The notes beneath the pieces are model-generated. The model was not told where the DNA came from. It saw only the letters and a list, made by a program, of their open reading frames with translations, and made no database searches. A stretch of DNA of 64,000 nt from Geothrix fuzhouensis (lineage in GTDB: Bacteria > Acidobacteriota > Holophagae > Holophagales > Holophagaceae). A program made the translations under genes and the position numbers. Position 1 is the first letter of the stretch. The number at the start of each line of letters is the position of its first letter. This document shows positions 7,332-16,751 of this stretch, in pieces. The stretch spans positions 1-64,000 of the forward strand of contig NZ_JANHMQ010000001.1 of NCBI RefSeq assembly GCF_024609325.1, in the 5' to 3' direction.

Positions 7332-9630
7332 CCACCTCGGCACCGTCCCCGGTTTCCACACGCCAACCTGCAGCAACCGCGGACACCCGCACACCCGCGC
7401 TGGGTCCCGTGATCCACCAGGCGCTCCCGGCCTGACGCAAGGTTTCCAGCGTTTCAGGATGGGGATGCTCAAAGCGGTTGCGCAGGCCCGCGGGGATGAG
7501 GGCCACCTCCGGCCTCAGCCTCGCCACCCAGGCTGGATCAGTGGCGTTGCGGCTACCGTGGTGCCCAACCTTCAGCAGGCGATGCGGCGAGGCTCCCGGG
7601 TCCCCGAGATCCAGCAGGTCCCGCTCCTGGATGGCCAGGGCATCGCCCATCAGCCAAAGGTCACGGTCGCGCCAAGTGACACGGAGCACCACGGACACCA
7701 TGTTGGCGTCCGGCAGCGCGAATGGGCGGGTCGGCCAGCGCACGCTGAAGGCCGCTTCACCACGGGTCCAGGCATCACCGCGCAGCAGGCCGACTGGATC
7801 CGTTCTGCCAACCGGCCGGAAGGGGTCCCAGGGATCCTCATCGTCGGCGGTGACCGGGACCGACGTGGAAGCCAGGGGCCAGATGCGAGCGAGGGTGGCC
7901 CAGCCGCCCGCGTGATCGCCGTGGGCATGGGTGAGCACGAGGTGCACGGGCTCCCGTACGCCCCGCCGGCTTAGCACGCGCGCGAGGCGACGGCCCGTCC
8001 AGGGGCTGGGTCCGGTATCGATGAGGGTGGCATCGCCGCCGGGCACCCGCAGCAGCAGGCCGTCGCCCTGGCCGACATCCACCGCCTCCAACGACAGGCT
8101 GTCCGGTACCCGGCCCACGCCACGGAAGGCGAGCAGGCCCAGGGAGGCGAGGACGAGCCCCACGGCCAGGGCACGGGTGCGGCGCAGCTGCGCCTGGAGG
8201 TGGGCCAAGGCCAGCCAGCCCAACGCCAGCAGGAGCCAGGGCCAGAGCAGGCCCGTGGCCAGTGGCGCGATGCCTGTGAGGGCGGGCACCAGACGATCGC
8301 CCATCCAGGTGAGAATGACCGCGGCGCCCTGAGTGATCCCCGGCAGAGGCACGAGGATCAGCAGGAGACAGAGCGGGGTCAGAAAGGCCACCAGTGGCAG
8401 CACCAGCAGGTTGGCCAGGATCCCCCACCAGGGGGCGCCACCGTGCAACAGGGCCAGCAGCGGGAGGGTGGACAGCCAGGGCGCAGCCAGCCGGGCGAAG
8501 GGCAGGGCGAGGCGGCCCAGCAGGGGCGATAGCAGGCCAGCCAGGGGTTCCGCCCCCCAGAGCAGGCCCAGCAGGGCCCACCAGGCCAGCAGGAAGCCGG
8601 GCTCCACGCCTGCCGCCGGATGGCCCAGCAGCCAGAGGAGCAACGCCACGTGCAGGCCCGCCACTGGGGGCAGCTTCCACCCGCTGGACCGCCCCACGGC
8701 CCAGGCGACCCCCATGAAGAGGCCGCGCCACACGGGTGCCGAGAAGCCCACCAGAGCGGAATAGAGCAGGCCCGCAGCGATGGCGCCAACGGCCGGTCCG
8801 CGCGCCCGCAGACGGCGCAGAAGGGCTTCGATCGCGACCATCACGAGGGTCACCTGGAGGCCGGAAACCACCAGGATGTGGATCGTGCCGCTCTCGGCGA
8901 AGACGCTGAAGTGGGCTTCGTCTGCAGGCGGAATGCCCAGGGCCAGTGCGCCCCAGAGATCCCTTGCCGTGGGATCGAGGGGAAGGGCTTCGAACCGTCG
9001 CCGGGCGAAGGTCTGGAGACGCAGCAGCCAAGACGGGCGCGGCGCTCCCAGAGGTTCCATCAGTTGCGCCGAGGCCAAGTGGATACGGCGGGGCGCCTCG
9101 TCGCTGCGGGCCCGCCACAGGGGACGTTCCGCGAGAAAGACCGGCGCAGGCTGGACGGGTCGCAGCTCGGCACGCAGGCGCACGGGCGTGCCGGGCGGAG
9201 GCGGCGCCTGCTCGCCATCGGCGGGGACCGTCAGGGGCAGCGCGAGACCCCGCATGGACTCGGGGGCGGACAGCTCGATCCGGCTGCGCAAGCGTTCGCC
9301 CTGTAAGGTCCAGGGCGCATCGATCCGACCTTCCAGCATTTGGAACCCGAAGGGCAGGGCCGTCTCCCACCGGGCCTTGCGGGCGAGCCCCAGGCAGGTC
9401 ATGCCTGCCAGCCCCAGGGCGAGCGGGACCACGGTCCAGCGGTGGGTCCGGAACAAGGGCAGGGTGAGCAGCCAGACCAAAGCGCCGAGTGCCACCCACC
9501 TGCCTGCCAAGTGGCCGTCCCAACGCTCCGGCACCAGCCAGGGCACGGCGCAGGCGGCGACCATGGCCCAGGCCAAAGGCCAGAGCGAGGCCCCGGACAG
9601 GCGCTGCCATAGACTGGATCTGGAGAGCAT
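7300..9630 (-). CDS. comEC: ComEC/Rec2 family DNA-uptake channel with metallo-beta-lactamase domain
   Basis: A 776-residue inner-membrane protein with the usual three parts: an N-terminal membrane pair followed by an OB-like periplasmic region, a central competence domain of many hydrophobic helices (from about residue 200 to 480), and a C-terminal metallo-beta-lactamase-like domain with VDVGQGDG and THAHGDHAGG. ComEC forms the channel that moves single-stranded DNA into the cytoplasm during natural transformation. ATG 9630 is used; the frame stays open upstream but that part is the shadow of the divergent regulator gene. Only this competence gene is in view, so natural competence itself is not shown. 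Confidence 0.9.
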   Translation of the reverse strand: MLSRSSLWQRLSGASLWPLAWAMVAACAVPWLVPERWDGHLAGRWVALGALVWLLTLPLFRTHRWTVVPLALGLAGMTCLGLARKARWETALPFGFQMLEGRIDAPWTLQGERLRSRIELSAPESMRGLALPLTVPADGEQAPPPPGTPVRLRAELRPVQPAPVFLAERPLWRARSDEAPRRIHLASAQLMEPLGAPRPSWLLRLQTFARRRFEALPLDPTARDLWGALALGIPPADEAHFSVFAESGTIHILVVSGLQVTLVMVAIEALLRRLRARGPAVGAIAAGLLYSALVGFSAPVWRGLFMGVAWAVGRSSGWKLPPVAGLHVALLLWLLGHPAAGVEPGFLLAWWALLGLLWGAEPLAGLLSPLLGRLALPFARLAAPWLSTLPLLALLHGGAPWWGILANLLVLPLVAFLTPLCLLLILVPLPGITQGAAVILTWMGDRLVPALTGIAPLATGLLWPWLLLALGWLALAHLQAQLRRTRALAVGLVLASLGLLAFRGVGRVPDSLSLEAVDVGQGDGLLLRVPGGDATLIDTGPSPWTGRRLARVLSRRGVREPVHLVLTHAHGDHAGGWATLARIWPLASTSVPVTADDEDPWDPFRPVGRTDPVGLLRGDAWTRGEAAFSVRWPTRPFALPDANMVSVVLRVTWRDRDLWLMGDALAIQERDLLDLGDPGASPHRLLKVGHHGSRNATDPAWVARLRPEVALIPAGLRNRFEHPHPETLETLRQAGSAWWITGPSAGVRVSAVAAGWRVETGDGAEVVTPLRNSPRP

Positions 9631-9696
9631 GGGGGGAAGTCTACCTGGACTGTCCAAACCTTGACAGGGCGGTCCAGGGCCGGGACTCTGACAGAT

Positions 9697-11118
9697 ATGA
9701 ACCCGGCCCGGGCCCTGTTGGTGGACGACGACCCCACCATCCTCGAGGTGGTGGGCACCCTGCTGTCTCGGCATGGGCACGAAGTGGTGGGCACGGGCTC
9801 GGGGCGCCGGGGCGCCCAATTCCTGAGAAACGAATTCTTCGATCTGGCCGTGGTGGACCTCATGCTGCCGGATCTGAATGGCCTGGATCTGGCCCGGGAG
9901 GCGGTGGCCAAGCCCGACACGGTGGTGGTGGTCCTGTCGGGATCCACCTCGGTGGAAACGGCGCTCCAGGCCATGCGCATGGGCATCTACGACTATGTGC
10001 CCAAGCCCTTCCGCACCGAGGAACTGGAACATACGCTGCTGCGGGCCATCGAGAAATCGCAGCTGAACCAGGAGAACAAGCGGCTCCGCGAGCAGATCCA
10101 GGGCCAGGAAACAGGGCCCCAGATGGTGGGCTGCTCGGACACCTGGCAGAAGCTCCAGGCCCTGCTCCGGCGGGTAGCTCCTTCACCCTCCACGGTGCTG
10201 ATCACGGGGCCTTCCGGCACCGGCAAGGAATTGGCGGCACGCGCCATCCACCAGTGGAGCCCGCGGTCCCAGGGGCCCTTCATTCCCATCCATTGCGGCG
10301 CCATCCCGGAGACGCTGCTGGAGGATGAGCTCTTTGGTCACGTGCGCGGCGCCTACACAGATGCCCGCACGGATCGTCCTGGCCGCATGCAGCAGGTGGA
10401 GGGGGGAACCCTGTTCCTGGACGAAATCGGCACCATGCCCATGAGTCTGCAAGTGAAGCTGCTGCGGGTGATCCAGGAGCGTGAGTTCACCCCACTGGGT
10501 TCGGCACGCACCCTGAAGGCCGACTTCCGCCTGGTGGCCGCCACCAACGAGGACCTCGGCAGTCTCGTGGAGCAGAAGCGGTTCCGGGAGGATCTGTTCT
10601 ATCGGCTGAACGTGATCCCCGTGCAGATCCATCCCCTGCGCGAGCATCCCCAGGATATCCCCGTGCTGGTGGCCCACTTCCTGCGCAAGTTCGCCCGGGA
10701 GTTGAATCTTCCCCTCAAGCAGGTGGAACCCGCCGCCCTACAGGCCATGGAGGCTTATGCCTGGCCGGGAAATGTGCGCGAGCTGGAGAACGCCGTGGAG
10801 CGGGCCATGGCCCTGGGCTCCGATCCCGACCGCCTGCTGCACCAGGATCTTCCGGCCTCGGTGGCCGGACTGCTGCCTTCCCCGGCCTTCCCGCGGCTGC
10901 CCCAGAACCAGGATCTGGGCCATTTTATGGAGGACCTGGAGCGCCACCTGGTCCTCGAAGCCCTCCAGGCCACGGGTTGGAACAAGAGCGAAACAGCCCG
11001 GCGCCTCGGCCTGCGTCGCACCACCCTGTTGCACCGCCTCCGGGCCCTGGGCATCCCATTGGATCCCCTGGCCGAAACCGCCGTGCCTACCCCAGCTGTG
11101 GAGATCCCCGATGCGTGA
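9697..11118 (+). CDS. sigma-54-dependent response regulator (NtrC family)
   Basis: A 473-residue three-domain regulator. The receiver domain has the acidic pair D11/D12 and phospho-acceptor Asp54; the AAA+ domain has Walker A GPSGTGKE at 171-178 and the sigma-54 contact loop as GAYTDA at 218-223 (classical form GAFTGA; the Asp variant occurs in other members). The Fis-type C-terminal helix-turn-helix contains NKSETARRLGLRR. It would activate sigma-54 promoters on phosphorylation by a sensor kinase, but no kinase is adjacent, so its signal is unknown. ATG 9697 puts the receiver motif at the N-terminus. The next gene overlaps by eight bases. Confidence 0.92.
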   Translation: MNPARALLVDDDPTILEVVGTLLSRHGHEVVGTGSGRRGAQFLRNEFFDLAVVDLMLPDLNGLDLAREAVAKPDTVVVVLSGSTSVETALQAMRMGIYDYVPKPFRTEELEHTLLRAIEKSQLNQENKRLREQIQGQETGPQMVGCSDTWQKLQALLRRVAPSPSTVLITGPSGTGKELAARAIHQWSPRSQGPFIPIHCGAIPETLLEDELFGHVRGAYTDARTDRPGRMQQVEGGTLFLDEIGTMPMSLQVKLLRVIQEREFTPLGSARTLKADFRLVAATNEDLGSLVEQKRFREDLFYRLNVIPVQIHPLREHPQDIPVLVAHFLRKFARELNLPLKQVEPAALQAMEAYAWPGNVRELENAVERAMALGSDPDRLLHQDLPASVAGLLPSPAFPRLPQNQDLGHFMEDLERHLVLEALQATGWNKSETARRLGLRRTTLLHRLRALGIPLDPLAETAVPTPAVEIPDA

Positions 11119-11788
11119 TCCGAGAGGCATCGTCCTGGGCCTCCTGCTGGCCAGCCTTCCCCTGGGGGCATGGTCGCCCAAGGTCCACGAGGCCCAGACG
11201 GCCAAAGCCGTCCGCCTTCTGCCCCGGAGCATGGCCGCCATCTTGCGGGCCCACCCCCGGGCGCTAATGGAGGGTGCCCGGGGCGTGGCCAACGACCAGC
11301 CGCCCACGGTGGAGCAGGTGGAGGCCCAGTTCCGCACGGTCCTCCGCCTCAGTGAGGAGCACCGCCGTCCCGAGGACATCGTCCGCGACCTCGGCGTGCT
11401 GGCCCACCAGGTCCAGCTGCTGACGGATCCCTCCGCCATGGAAGGCTTGAGCCCGCTCCGGGAAAGCTTCGAGGCTTACGCGGATGGAAACCTGGCCCAC
11501 CTGCTGGTGACGCAGGAAACCTATTGGGCCGCCACAGGCGGCCTTGATCCGGGAGCTGCCCTTCGCCGCCTTCTGGCCACCAAGCAGGAACGGAACCGCC
11601 GGCTCCGGGAGTACTTCGATGAAGAAACGGGTCGTCGGATCGGCCCCTGGGATGACCTGTCCGTCCCCTTTGCTCAACTGCAGCTGGCTTTTTCCAATGG
11701 CGTCTACGCCACGGCGAATGTCTGGATCCTTGCCTGGCGAGCGGCTGGTGATCAGTGGGAAATCCCTTCCCAGCCGGAGGAGCGGTGA
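11111..11788 (+). CDS. secreted protein of unknown function
   Basis: A 225-residue protein with a Sec signal peptide (hydrophobic GIVLGLLLASLPLGA, cleavage probably near residue 20). The mature part is helical and begins with WSPKVHEAQTAKAV, which recalls the N-terminus of zinc-dependent phospholipase C or S1/P1-type nucleases (Trp, then conserved His), followed by a His-containing DLGVLAHQVQLLTDP. A zinc-dependent hydrolase is therefore possible, but not enough ligands are recognisable to name one. Its ATG overlaps the end of the upstream regulator gene, so the two are co-transcribed. Confidence 0.7.
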   Translation: MRDPRGIVLGLLLASLPLGAWSPKVHEAQTAKAVRLLPRSMAAILRAHPRALMEGARGVANDQPPTVEQVEAQFRTVLRLSEEHRRPEDIVRDLGVLAHQVQLLTDPSAMEGLSPLRESFEAYADGNLAHLLVTQETYWAATGGLDPGAALRRLLATKQERNRRLREYFDEETGRRIGPWDDLSVPFAQLQLAFSNGVYATANVWILAWRAAGDQWEIPSQPEER

Positions 11789-11876
11789 GGGATCCCACGA
11801 AAGTTCCCGTTCCCCGCATGGGCTAGGCGAATCGCGACTTTCGGGCTATCGTTCCAACCATCCCTCTGGAGAAGTC

Positions 11877-13703
11877 ATGGGCACTTATACCCGCCTCGGG
11901 TCCTACCTCCTGGCCTCCGAACTGGCCACTGATCCTTTCGGTTCCGTGCACCGGGCGGTGGTCATCTCCGGGAGCAACTTCGATCGCCACATGCTGGTGC
12001 GGACCTTTTCGGAGGAGATGCTCCAGGCGGGCATGAACACGCGCCTGACTGAGGCTGGCCGAGTGGTGCCCCTGCTCGGCGGCGCCCGCATCTTTGGCAT
12101 GGGCTATCGCCTGGAGACCGCCAAGGCACCGCACGTGGCCTGGGATTACGTCCCCGGCCGCAACCTCGCCCAGCTCATCGAGAAGGCCAAGCAGGAGCAG
12201 ATCCCCTTCGGTGTGGACCACGCGTTGACGGTCATTCAGGGCGTCGCCCAGGGGATCGTGCAGATGCAGGCCAAGGGCGTCAGCCACGGCGTTCTCAGCC
12301 CCTACAGCGTGTGGGTGAGCTTCGAGGGGGCCACCCAGATCGTGGATGCGCCCTTCGCCGCCATCGCCAAGAGCATGCTGGCCAAGGCCCCCATGGCAAA
12401 GCGCAAGCTCACCCCCTACCTCCAGGGCCCCGATAATGACGCCCTCCAGCAGGATCTTTTCGCCCTGGGCGCCGTGCTTTACGAGTTGCTCACCTTCGAA
12501 CAGTTGCCCACCAGCGGCGGCCTCGAGGCCGTCCTGGATCGGGCCACCCTCAAGGCCGCCCAGGAAGAAGCAGCCCTGCCTGCAGAGATCCGCGCCTTCC
12601 TTGGCCGCCTGCTGCTGGGCCGGCAGCCGTTCCCCACGGTGGAGGCCTTCAGCACTGAGCTTGAGCGTGTCCTCTATGATGGCGAGTACAGCCCCACCAC
12701 GTTCAACATGGCCTTCTTCATGCACACGCTCTTCCGGGAAGAGAACGACCGGGATGCCACGGCGATGAAGGCTGAGCAGGGCGACAACTTCCTCGCCTAC
12801 ACGGCCGCCGGTGAGAGCCTGCGCAGCGGCGCCACCCGTGCCGAGCATATCGATGGCCATGCGGAGGAGCAGGCCAGCCAGAAGAACACCACCCTCCTCA
12901 TCGGCGGCGGCCTCGCCGCGGTGGTGATCCTGGGCCTGGGCTACATGTTCTTCGGCCGGCCCAAGGTGGATCCGGCCATCCAGGCGCAGCTGGTGGAGTT
13001 CCAGCGGATCAAGGCGGAAATGGAGCAGCAGAAGGCCGACCTTGACGCCAAAGCCCGGGCCGAGGCCGAGAAGACCGCTCAGCTCCAGAAGCAGCTCAGC
13101 GAAACCAAGTCCGTCGAGGAGAAGGTGAAGATCCAGAAGCAGCTCGAAGAGAACCAGCAGCGCAAGCTGGATCTCGAGCGGCAGCAGAAGGCCGCAGAGC
13201 AACGGCTGGCTGAACAGAAGCTGGCCGAACAGAAGCTGGCCGAACAGAAGAAGGCCTCCCAGACCAAAGTCGCCGCGGCCCCGCCGGTGCAGGAGGCACC
13301 CAAGCCTCAGCCCATGCAGGAGGCTCTGCGCCAAGCTGCCGCCGTGCCCACGCCCTCGGCCGTGCCCACGCCCCAGACCACCGGGTCCCAGCAAGCGGCT
13401 TCAACGGCCAATGACCAGCCCGCCCGGGTCGCGAACCAGGTCGTCCCGGTCTTCCCCCTCCGGGCCGTCCAGATGCGGTGGGAGACGAATCTGGATCATT
13501 ATGTGCGACTGAAGGTGTTCGTGAGCGAGCAGGGCCAGCCCTTGAAGGTGTCTGTGGTCGAAGGTGTGTCTGGTGCCTTCGGCTTCGACGAGGCGGCCAT
13601 CGAGGCGGCCAACAAGTCCTCCTTCAGCCCCGCCATCCGCGATGGCAGGCCCGTTCGCGGCTGGACGCCCGAGATCATCTACAAGTTCCCCAAGCGTCGC
13701 TGA
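11877..13703 (+). CDS. pseudokinase-coiled coil-TonB C-terminal fusion membrane protein
   Basis: A 608-residue protein with an unusual build. Residues 1 to about 270 have a Ser/Thr kinase-like fold, but the catalytic loop reads SHGVLSPYSVW instead of HRDxKxxN and the DFG position reads VDAPF, so phosphotransfer is unlikely. One membrane helix follows at about 338-362 (LLIGGGLAAVVILGLGYMFF). The periplasmic part is a Lys/Glu/Gln-rich coiled coil with three LAEQK repeats, a Pro/Ala linker, and from about residue 515 a TonB C-terminal-like domain with GFDEAAIEA and SFSPAI. ATG 11877 follows GGAG. It could couple a cytoplasmic binding event to an outer-membrane partner; that role is inference. 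Confidence 0.8.
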   Translation: MGTYTRLGSYLLASELATDPFGSVHRAVVISGSNFDRHMLVRTFSEEMLQAGMNTRLTEAGRVVPLLGGARIFGMGYRLETAKAPHVAWDYVPGRNLAQLIEKAKQEQIPFGVDHALTVIQGVAQGIVQMQAKGVSHGVLSPYSVWVSFEGATQIVDAPFAAIAKSMLAKAPMAKRKLTPYLQGPDNDALQQDLFALGAVLYELLTFEQLPTSGGLEAVLDRATLKAAQEEAALPAEIRAFLGRLLLGRQPFPTVEAFSTELERVLYDGEYSPTTFNMAFFMHTLFREENDRDATAMKAEQGDNFLAYTAAGESLRSGATRAEHIDGHAEEQASQKNTTLLIGGGLAAVVILGLGYMFFGRPKVDPAIQAQLVEFQRIKAEMEQQKADLDAKARAEAEKTAQLQKQLSETKSVEEKVKIQKQLEENQQRKLDLERQQKAAEQRLAEQKLAEQKLAEQKKASQTKVAAAPPVQEAPKPQPMQEALRQAAAVPTPSAVPTPQTTGSQQAASTANDQPARVANQVVPVFPLRAVQMRWETNLDHYVRLKVFVSEQGQPLKVSVVEGVSGAFGFDEAAIEAANKSSFSPAIRDGRPVRGWTPEIIYKFPKRR

Positions 13704-13708
13704 TCACT

Positions 13709-13751
13709 CCGGGGGGACCGCCTGCTCGCGTTGCTCGCGATGTCCCCCCGG
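13709..13751. terminator. hairpin between convergent genes
   Basis: CCGGGGGGAC at 13709-13718 pairs perfectly with GTCCCCCCGG at 13742-13751. It lies five bases after the stop of the pseudokinase gene. No T-run follows, so it may be a processing or Rho-type end rather than a classic intrinsic terminator. Confidence 0.5.
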
Positions 13752-13805
13752 ACCCCCGCTTCCCGGATCGGGAGACCCGCCTCGGGAAGCCGCCACCTCA
13801 CCGCC

Positions 13806-13831
13806 GAAGGGCCGCCGACAAGCGGCCCTTC
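13806..13831. terminator. second hairpin, at the rnhA stop codon
   Basis: GAAGGGCCGC at 13806-13815 and GCGGCCCTTC at 13822-13831 form a perfect 10-bp stem with a six-base loop. The stem reaches the stop codon of the leftward rnhA gene. It is again without a T-run; with the hairpin at 13709 it probably insulates the two convergent units. Confidence 0.5.
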
Positions 13832-14274
13832 TACGTCAAGGATTGCGCCGCCGTGTTGGCCAAGCGGTCCACCCGCTCATTCTCGGCGTGGCCGGCGTGG
13901 CCCTTCACCCAGCGGGCTTCCACGTGGTGCCGCGCCAGCTGCGCATCCAGTGCCTGCCACAGGTCCGCGTTGAGCACGGGCTTGCCGTCCGCCTTCTTCC
14001 AGCCGCGCCGCTTCCAGTCCTTCAGCCAGGTGGTGATGCCCTTCACCACGTACTGGCTGTCGCTCTGGAGCAGCACCTGACAGGGCTTGGTGAGGGCCTC
14101 CAGGCCGCGGATGGCGGCCGTCAGCTCCATGCGGTTGTTGGTGGTGTCGGCCTCGGGGCCCGAGCCTTCCTTCTCCTGGATGCCGCCGGCCAAGTGGACA
14201 CGCAGCAGGTACCCCCAGCCACCCGGACCGGGGTTGCCTAGACACGCGCCATCGCAGTAGAGCTCGATCTTCAT
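13831..14274 (-). CDS. rnhA: ribonuclease HI
   Basis: Cleaves the RNA strand of RNA-DNA hybrids, removing R-loops and primers in the cytoplasm. The 147-residue protein has the catalytic carboxylates of the family, Asp8 (in [11 protein letters not shown]), Glu50 (in NRMELTAA), Asp72 (in LQSDSQYV) and Asp136 (in [10 protein letters not shown]), plus the flexible-loop His126 in VKGHAGH. The basic protrusion ([10 protein letters not shown]) of E. coli-type RNase HI is present. Its ATG overlaps the stop of lat by four bases, so it is translated from the same message. Confidence 0.95.
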   Translation of the reverse strand: MKIELYCDGACLGNPGPGGWGYLLRVHLAGGIQEKEGSGPEADTTNNRMELTAAIRGLEALTKPCQVLLQSDSQYVVKGITTWLKDWKRRGWKKADGKPVLNADLWQALDAQLARHHVEARWVKGHAGHAENERVDRLANTAAQSLT

Positions 14275-15611
14275 CCCACCAGGGTAGGCGATGTGGCCGC
14301 GACTTCTGCCACGGCCTTGCGGAGCAGCTCCACGCCCAGGTCCAGATCCGGGGTCGTGAGGTTCATGGCGGGGCGGAAGCGCAGGCCCTTCTCACCGGTG
14401 GAGAGGACCATCATGCCCAGCTCGTGGCCCTTGGCCACCACGGCACTGCGCAGCTCCGGCGTGGCAATGTCCAGCGCGCAGAAGAGGCCGCGGCCGCGGG
14501 GGTTCGAGGTGAGCTCGGGGAAGTCGCGGTGGATCTCCTGGAGGCCCTTGAGCAGGCGCTCGCCCTGCTTCACGCCGTGGTCCAGCAGGTTCTCCTCGCG
14601 GATGACGTCGATGATGCGGGTGCCGCGCACCATGTCCACCAGGTTGCCGCCCCAGGTGCTGTTGATGCGGCTGGGCACCTTGAAGACGCCTTCCACTTCA
14701 TCGAGTCGTCGGCCCGCGGCGATGCCGCAGGTCTGGGCCTTCTTGCCGAAGGCGATGATGTCAGGCTGCACGTCGAACCACTGGTGGGCCCACCACTTGC
14801 CCGTGGCGCCAAAGCCCGTTTGCACTTCGTCGAAGATCAGCAGGAAATCGTGACGATCCGCCAGGGTGCGAAGCTTCTTCAGGAATTCGCCCCGGAAGTG
14901 GTTGTCACCACCCTCGCCCTGGATGGGCTCGATGATGAGGCAGGCGATGTCATCCGGATCCTTGGCCACGACGGCCTCGATGGCGGCGATGGACTCCGCT
15001 TCCGCCGCTTCGACCTTGGCCAGGTCCATGGGGAACGTCAGCTTGGGGTTCGGCACCCGGGGCCAGGGGAACTTGGGGAAATACTGGTGTTTGCGGGGGT
15101 CGGCCGTGTTCGTGAGGCTCAGGGTGTAGCCGCTGCGGCCGTGGAAGGCCTCGCGGAAGTGGATGACCTGCGACCCCTTCTCGCCCTTGCCCGCCGCCAG
15201 GTTCTTGCGGACCTTCCAGTCGAAGGCGGCCTTGAGGGCGTTCTCCACCGCCAGGGCGCCACCGTCGATCCAGAAGAGGTGGGGCAGGTAGTCCGGCGCC
15301 GCGTGGGTGCCGAAGGCCTCCACCCACTCCGCGAAGGCCGTGGTGTAGATGTCCGAGTTGGCGGGCTTGTTGACGGCGATCTCGCCCAGGTGCTGGACAA
15401 ATTCCGGTTCCCGTAGGCGCGGGTGGTTGTGGCCCAGGGGTGTGGTGGCGAAGAAAGTGTAGAAATCCAGGTACTTGCGGCCATCCCGGGCATCCACGAT
15501 CCAGGAGCCGTGGGATTTCTCCAGGTCCATGACCAGGTGGAAGCCGTCCACCAGCATGTGGCGGCCGAGGGTGTCGAAAACAGCATTCGGATCAACGTGC
15601 AGACTGGACAT
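14271..15611 (-). CDS. lat: L-lysine 6-aminotransferase
   Basis: A PLP-dependent class III aminotransferase that moves the epsilon-amino group of lysine to 2-oxoglutarate, giving 2-aminoadipate semialdehyde (lysine catabolism). The 446-residue protein follows the LAT subfamily closely: [10 protein letters not shown] (81-90), [43 protein letters not shown] (from 261) and the Schiff-base lysine in [10 protein letters not shown] (Lys290). It is the first gene of a leftward pair with rnhA. The pairing with RNase HI gives no functional hint, and no downstream semialdehyde dehydrogenase is in the window. Confidence 0.88.
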   Translation of the reverse strand: MSSLHVDPNAVFDTLGRHMLVDGFHLVMDLEKSHGSWIVDARDGRKYLDFYTFFATTPLGHNHPRLREPEFVQHLGEIAVNKPANSDIYTTAFAEWVEAFGTHAAPDYLPHLFWIDGGALAVENALKAAFDWKVRKNLAAGKGEKGSQVIHFREAFHGRSGYTLSLTNTADPRKHQYFPKFPWPRVPNPKLTFPMDLAKVEAAEAESIAAIEAVVAKDPDDIACLIIEPIQGEGGDNHFRGEFLKKLRTLADRHDFLLIFDEVQTGFGATGKWWAHQWFDVQPDIIAFGKKAQTCGIAAGRRLDEVEGVFKVPSRINSTWGGNLVDMVRGTRIIDVIREENLLDHGVKQGERLLKGLQEIHRDFPELTSNPRGRGLFCALDIATPELRSAVVAKGHELGMMVLSTGEKGLRFRPAMNLTTPDLDLGVELLRKAVAEVAATSPTLVG

Positions 15612-15665
15612 GGCGAACCCCTGGAAACGGTTCAGTGTATGGTTGGGATCGAAGCGGAGACACGC

Positions 15666-16100
15666 ATGATTCCCTGGATATCGGTTCAGGACGCGCCTCT
15701 GGAGGCGATGGCTTTACGAAGTGTCATGGAGGACCCCCATGCCGGGGCCCTCGTTCTCTTCGAAGGTCGGGCCCGGGACCACCACGAAGGCCGCCCTGTT
15801 CTGGAACTGGCCTATGAAGCCTATGTCCCCATGGCCGAAAAGGAGCTGGGCCTGCTGAGGGAGAAGGCCATCGAGCGTTACGGTCTCACCCGCTGCGCCA
15901 TCCACCACCGCATCGGGGTCGTGCCCCTCACCGAAGCCGCCGTCATCGTCGCTACCAGCAGCGCCCACCGTGCCGAGAGCTTTCAGGCCGCCGCCTGGAT
16001 CATGGACGAGATCAAGCAGCGTGTGCCCATCTGGAAGCGCGAGCGCTACAAGGATGGCTCCGAGAGCTGGGTGGAGTGCACGCACCGCTTCCAGATGTAG
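15666..16100 (+). CDS. moaE: molybdopterin synthase catalytic subunit MoaE
   Basis: The large subunit of molybdopterin synthase, which with thiocarboxylated MoaD puts the dithiolene sulfurs into precursor Z. The 144-residue protein has the family features: a middle AGALVLFEGRARDHHEG segment, LAYEAYVPMAEKEL, HRIGVVPLTEAAVIVATSSAHR, and the C-terminal IWKRERYKDGSESWV with the active-site lysines. ATG 15666 is preceded by GGAGA six bases upstream; an upstream ATG at 15639 is possible. MoaD is not adjacent, and no other molybdenum-cofactor gene is in the window. Confidence 0.9.
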   Translation: MIPWISVQDAPLEAMALRSVMEDPHAGALVLFEGRARDHHEGRPVLELAYEAYVPMAEKELGLLREKAIERYGLTRCAIHHRIGVVPLTEAAVIVATSSAHRAESFQAAAWIMDEIKQRVPIWKRERYKDGSESWVECTHRFQM

Positions 16101-16147
16101 GGTTCGGCCCCCTTCTCGGTCGCTTCGAGAAAAGGATCGTCGAATTG

Positions 16148-16178
16148 AAAAAAACCATCCCCTCCGGGGAAGGGATGG
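16148..16178 (-). terminator. intrinsic terminator of the secreted-paralogue operon
   Basis: On the minus strand a stem of about ten base pairs (CCATCCCTTC with GAGGGGATGG, one G-U pair, small CCCG loop) is followed by seven T residues (A-run at 16148-16154 on the plus strand). It lies 30 bases after the last codon of the leftward pair 16208-17294 and also faces the end of moaE. Confidence 0.85.
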
Positions 16179-16207
16179 GATGGGCAGCGAAGGGCTTGGG
16201 TGACCGC

Positions 16208-16741
16208 TCAGGGCGCCGGTAGCACCTTGCTGATCGTGCCCGAGATATCGCAATTGCAGACGGCGAGGAGGCCGTTGGGCAGGCCGACCGGGACATCCAT
16301 CCAGGAGCCAGTGACCAGGAAGGTGCCTTCCGCGTTCTGGAACCGGCCGGTGCCAGCGACGATTTTCGCGGACCCCTGATTGCCATTCAGGCCGATGCGG
16401 CCCGGGGGCATGGGGAAGGCGGAGTTGGTGGACTCGATGGTGAAGGTGTCCTGGAAGCCGACGCCGGGCTTGGGATTGAAGGCAAGTATGTAGCGTCCAC
16501 CCTTGCCGATCCCCACGGCGCCGTGCCAGGCCGTGGTGCCGTCGGTGCCCCACACGACGCCCACGAGACACTCGCCGTTATCCAGGACCAGGTAGGCGGT
16601 TCCACCCCAGCCATCCTGGAGGGTCCCGGAGGCGGCGGTGGGCCACGTTTCTTGCATGACTCCCCGCACGCCGATGGGAGCCTGCGCGAAGAGGCCCTGA
16701 GCGCCCAGGGCCATGGTGAGAACGAGCAGATGCTTGAGCAT
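16208..16741 (-). CDS. small secreted protein, paralogue of the gene at 16752
   Basis: A 177-residue protein with a Sec signal peptide (HLLVLTMALGAQGLFAQ, cleavage after AQ). It contains no membrane helix or lipobox. It aligns throughout with the upstream gene: both have IGVRG, DGWGG, a LVG(V/I) segment, VGIGKGG or VGVGKGG, AGTGRFxNAxGTxLVxGxW and an ending DISGTI or DITGTI before VLPA. The pattern suggests a beta-rich secreted domain. I do not recognise the family. A strong Shine-Dalgarno (GGGAGG) precedes ATG 16741, ten bases after the upstream stop. Confidence 0.75.
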   Translation of the reverse strand: MLKHLLVLTMALGAQGLFAQAPIGVRGVMQETWPTAASGTLQDGWGGTAYLVLDNGECLVGVVWGTDGTTAWHGAVGIGKGGRYILAFNPKPGVGFQDTFTIESTNSAFPMPPGRIGLNGNQGSAKIVAGTGRFQNAEGTFLVTGSWMDVPVGLPNGLLAVCNCDISGTISKVLPAP

Positions 16742-16751
16742 GTCCACCTCC

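Noticed and set aside
7838-9610. 590-codon frame in another reading phase of comEC
   Set aside because: The comEC frame contains all expected motifs; this one is Arg/Gly/Pro-rich frame-shifted noise.
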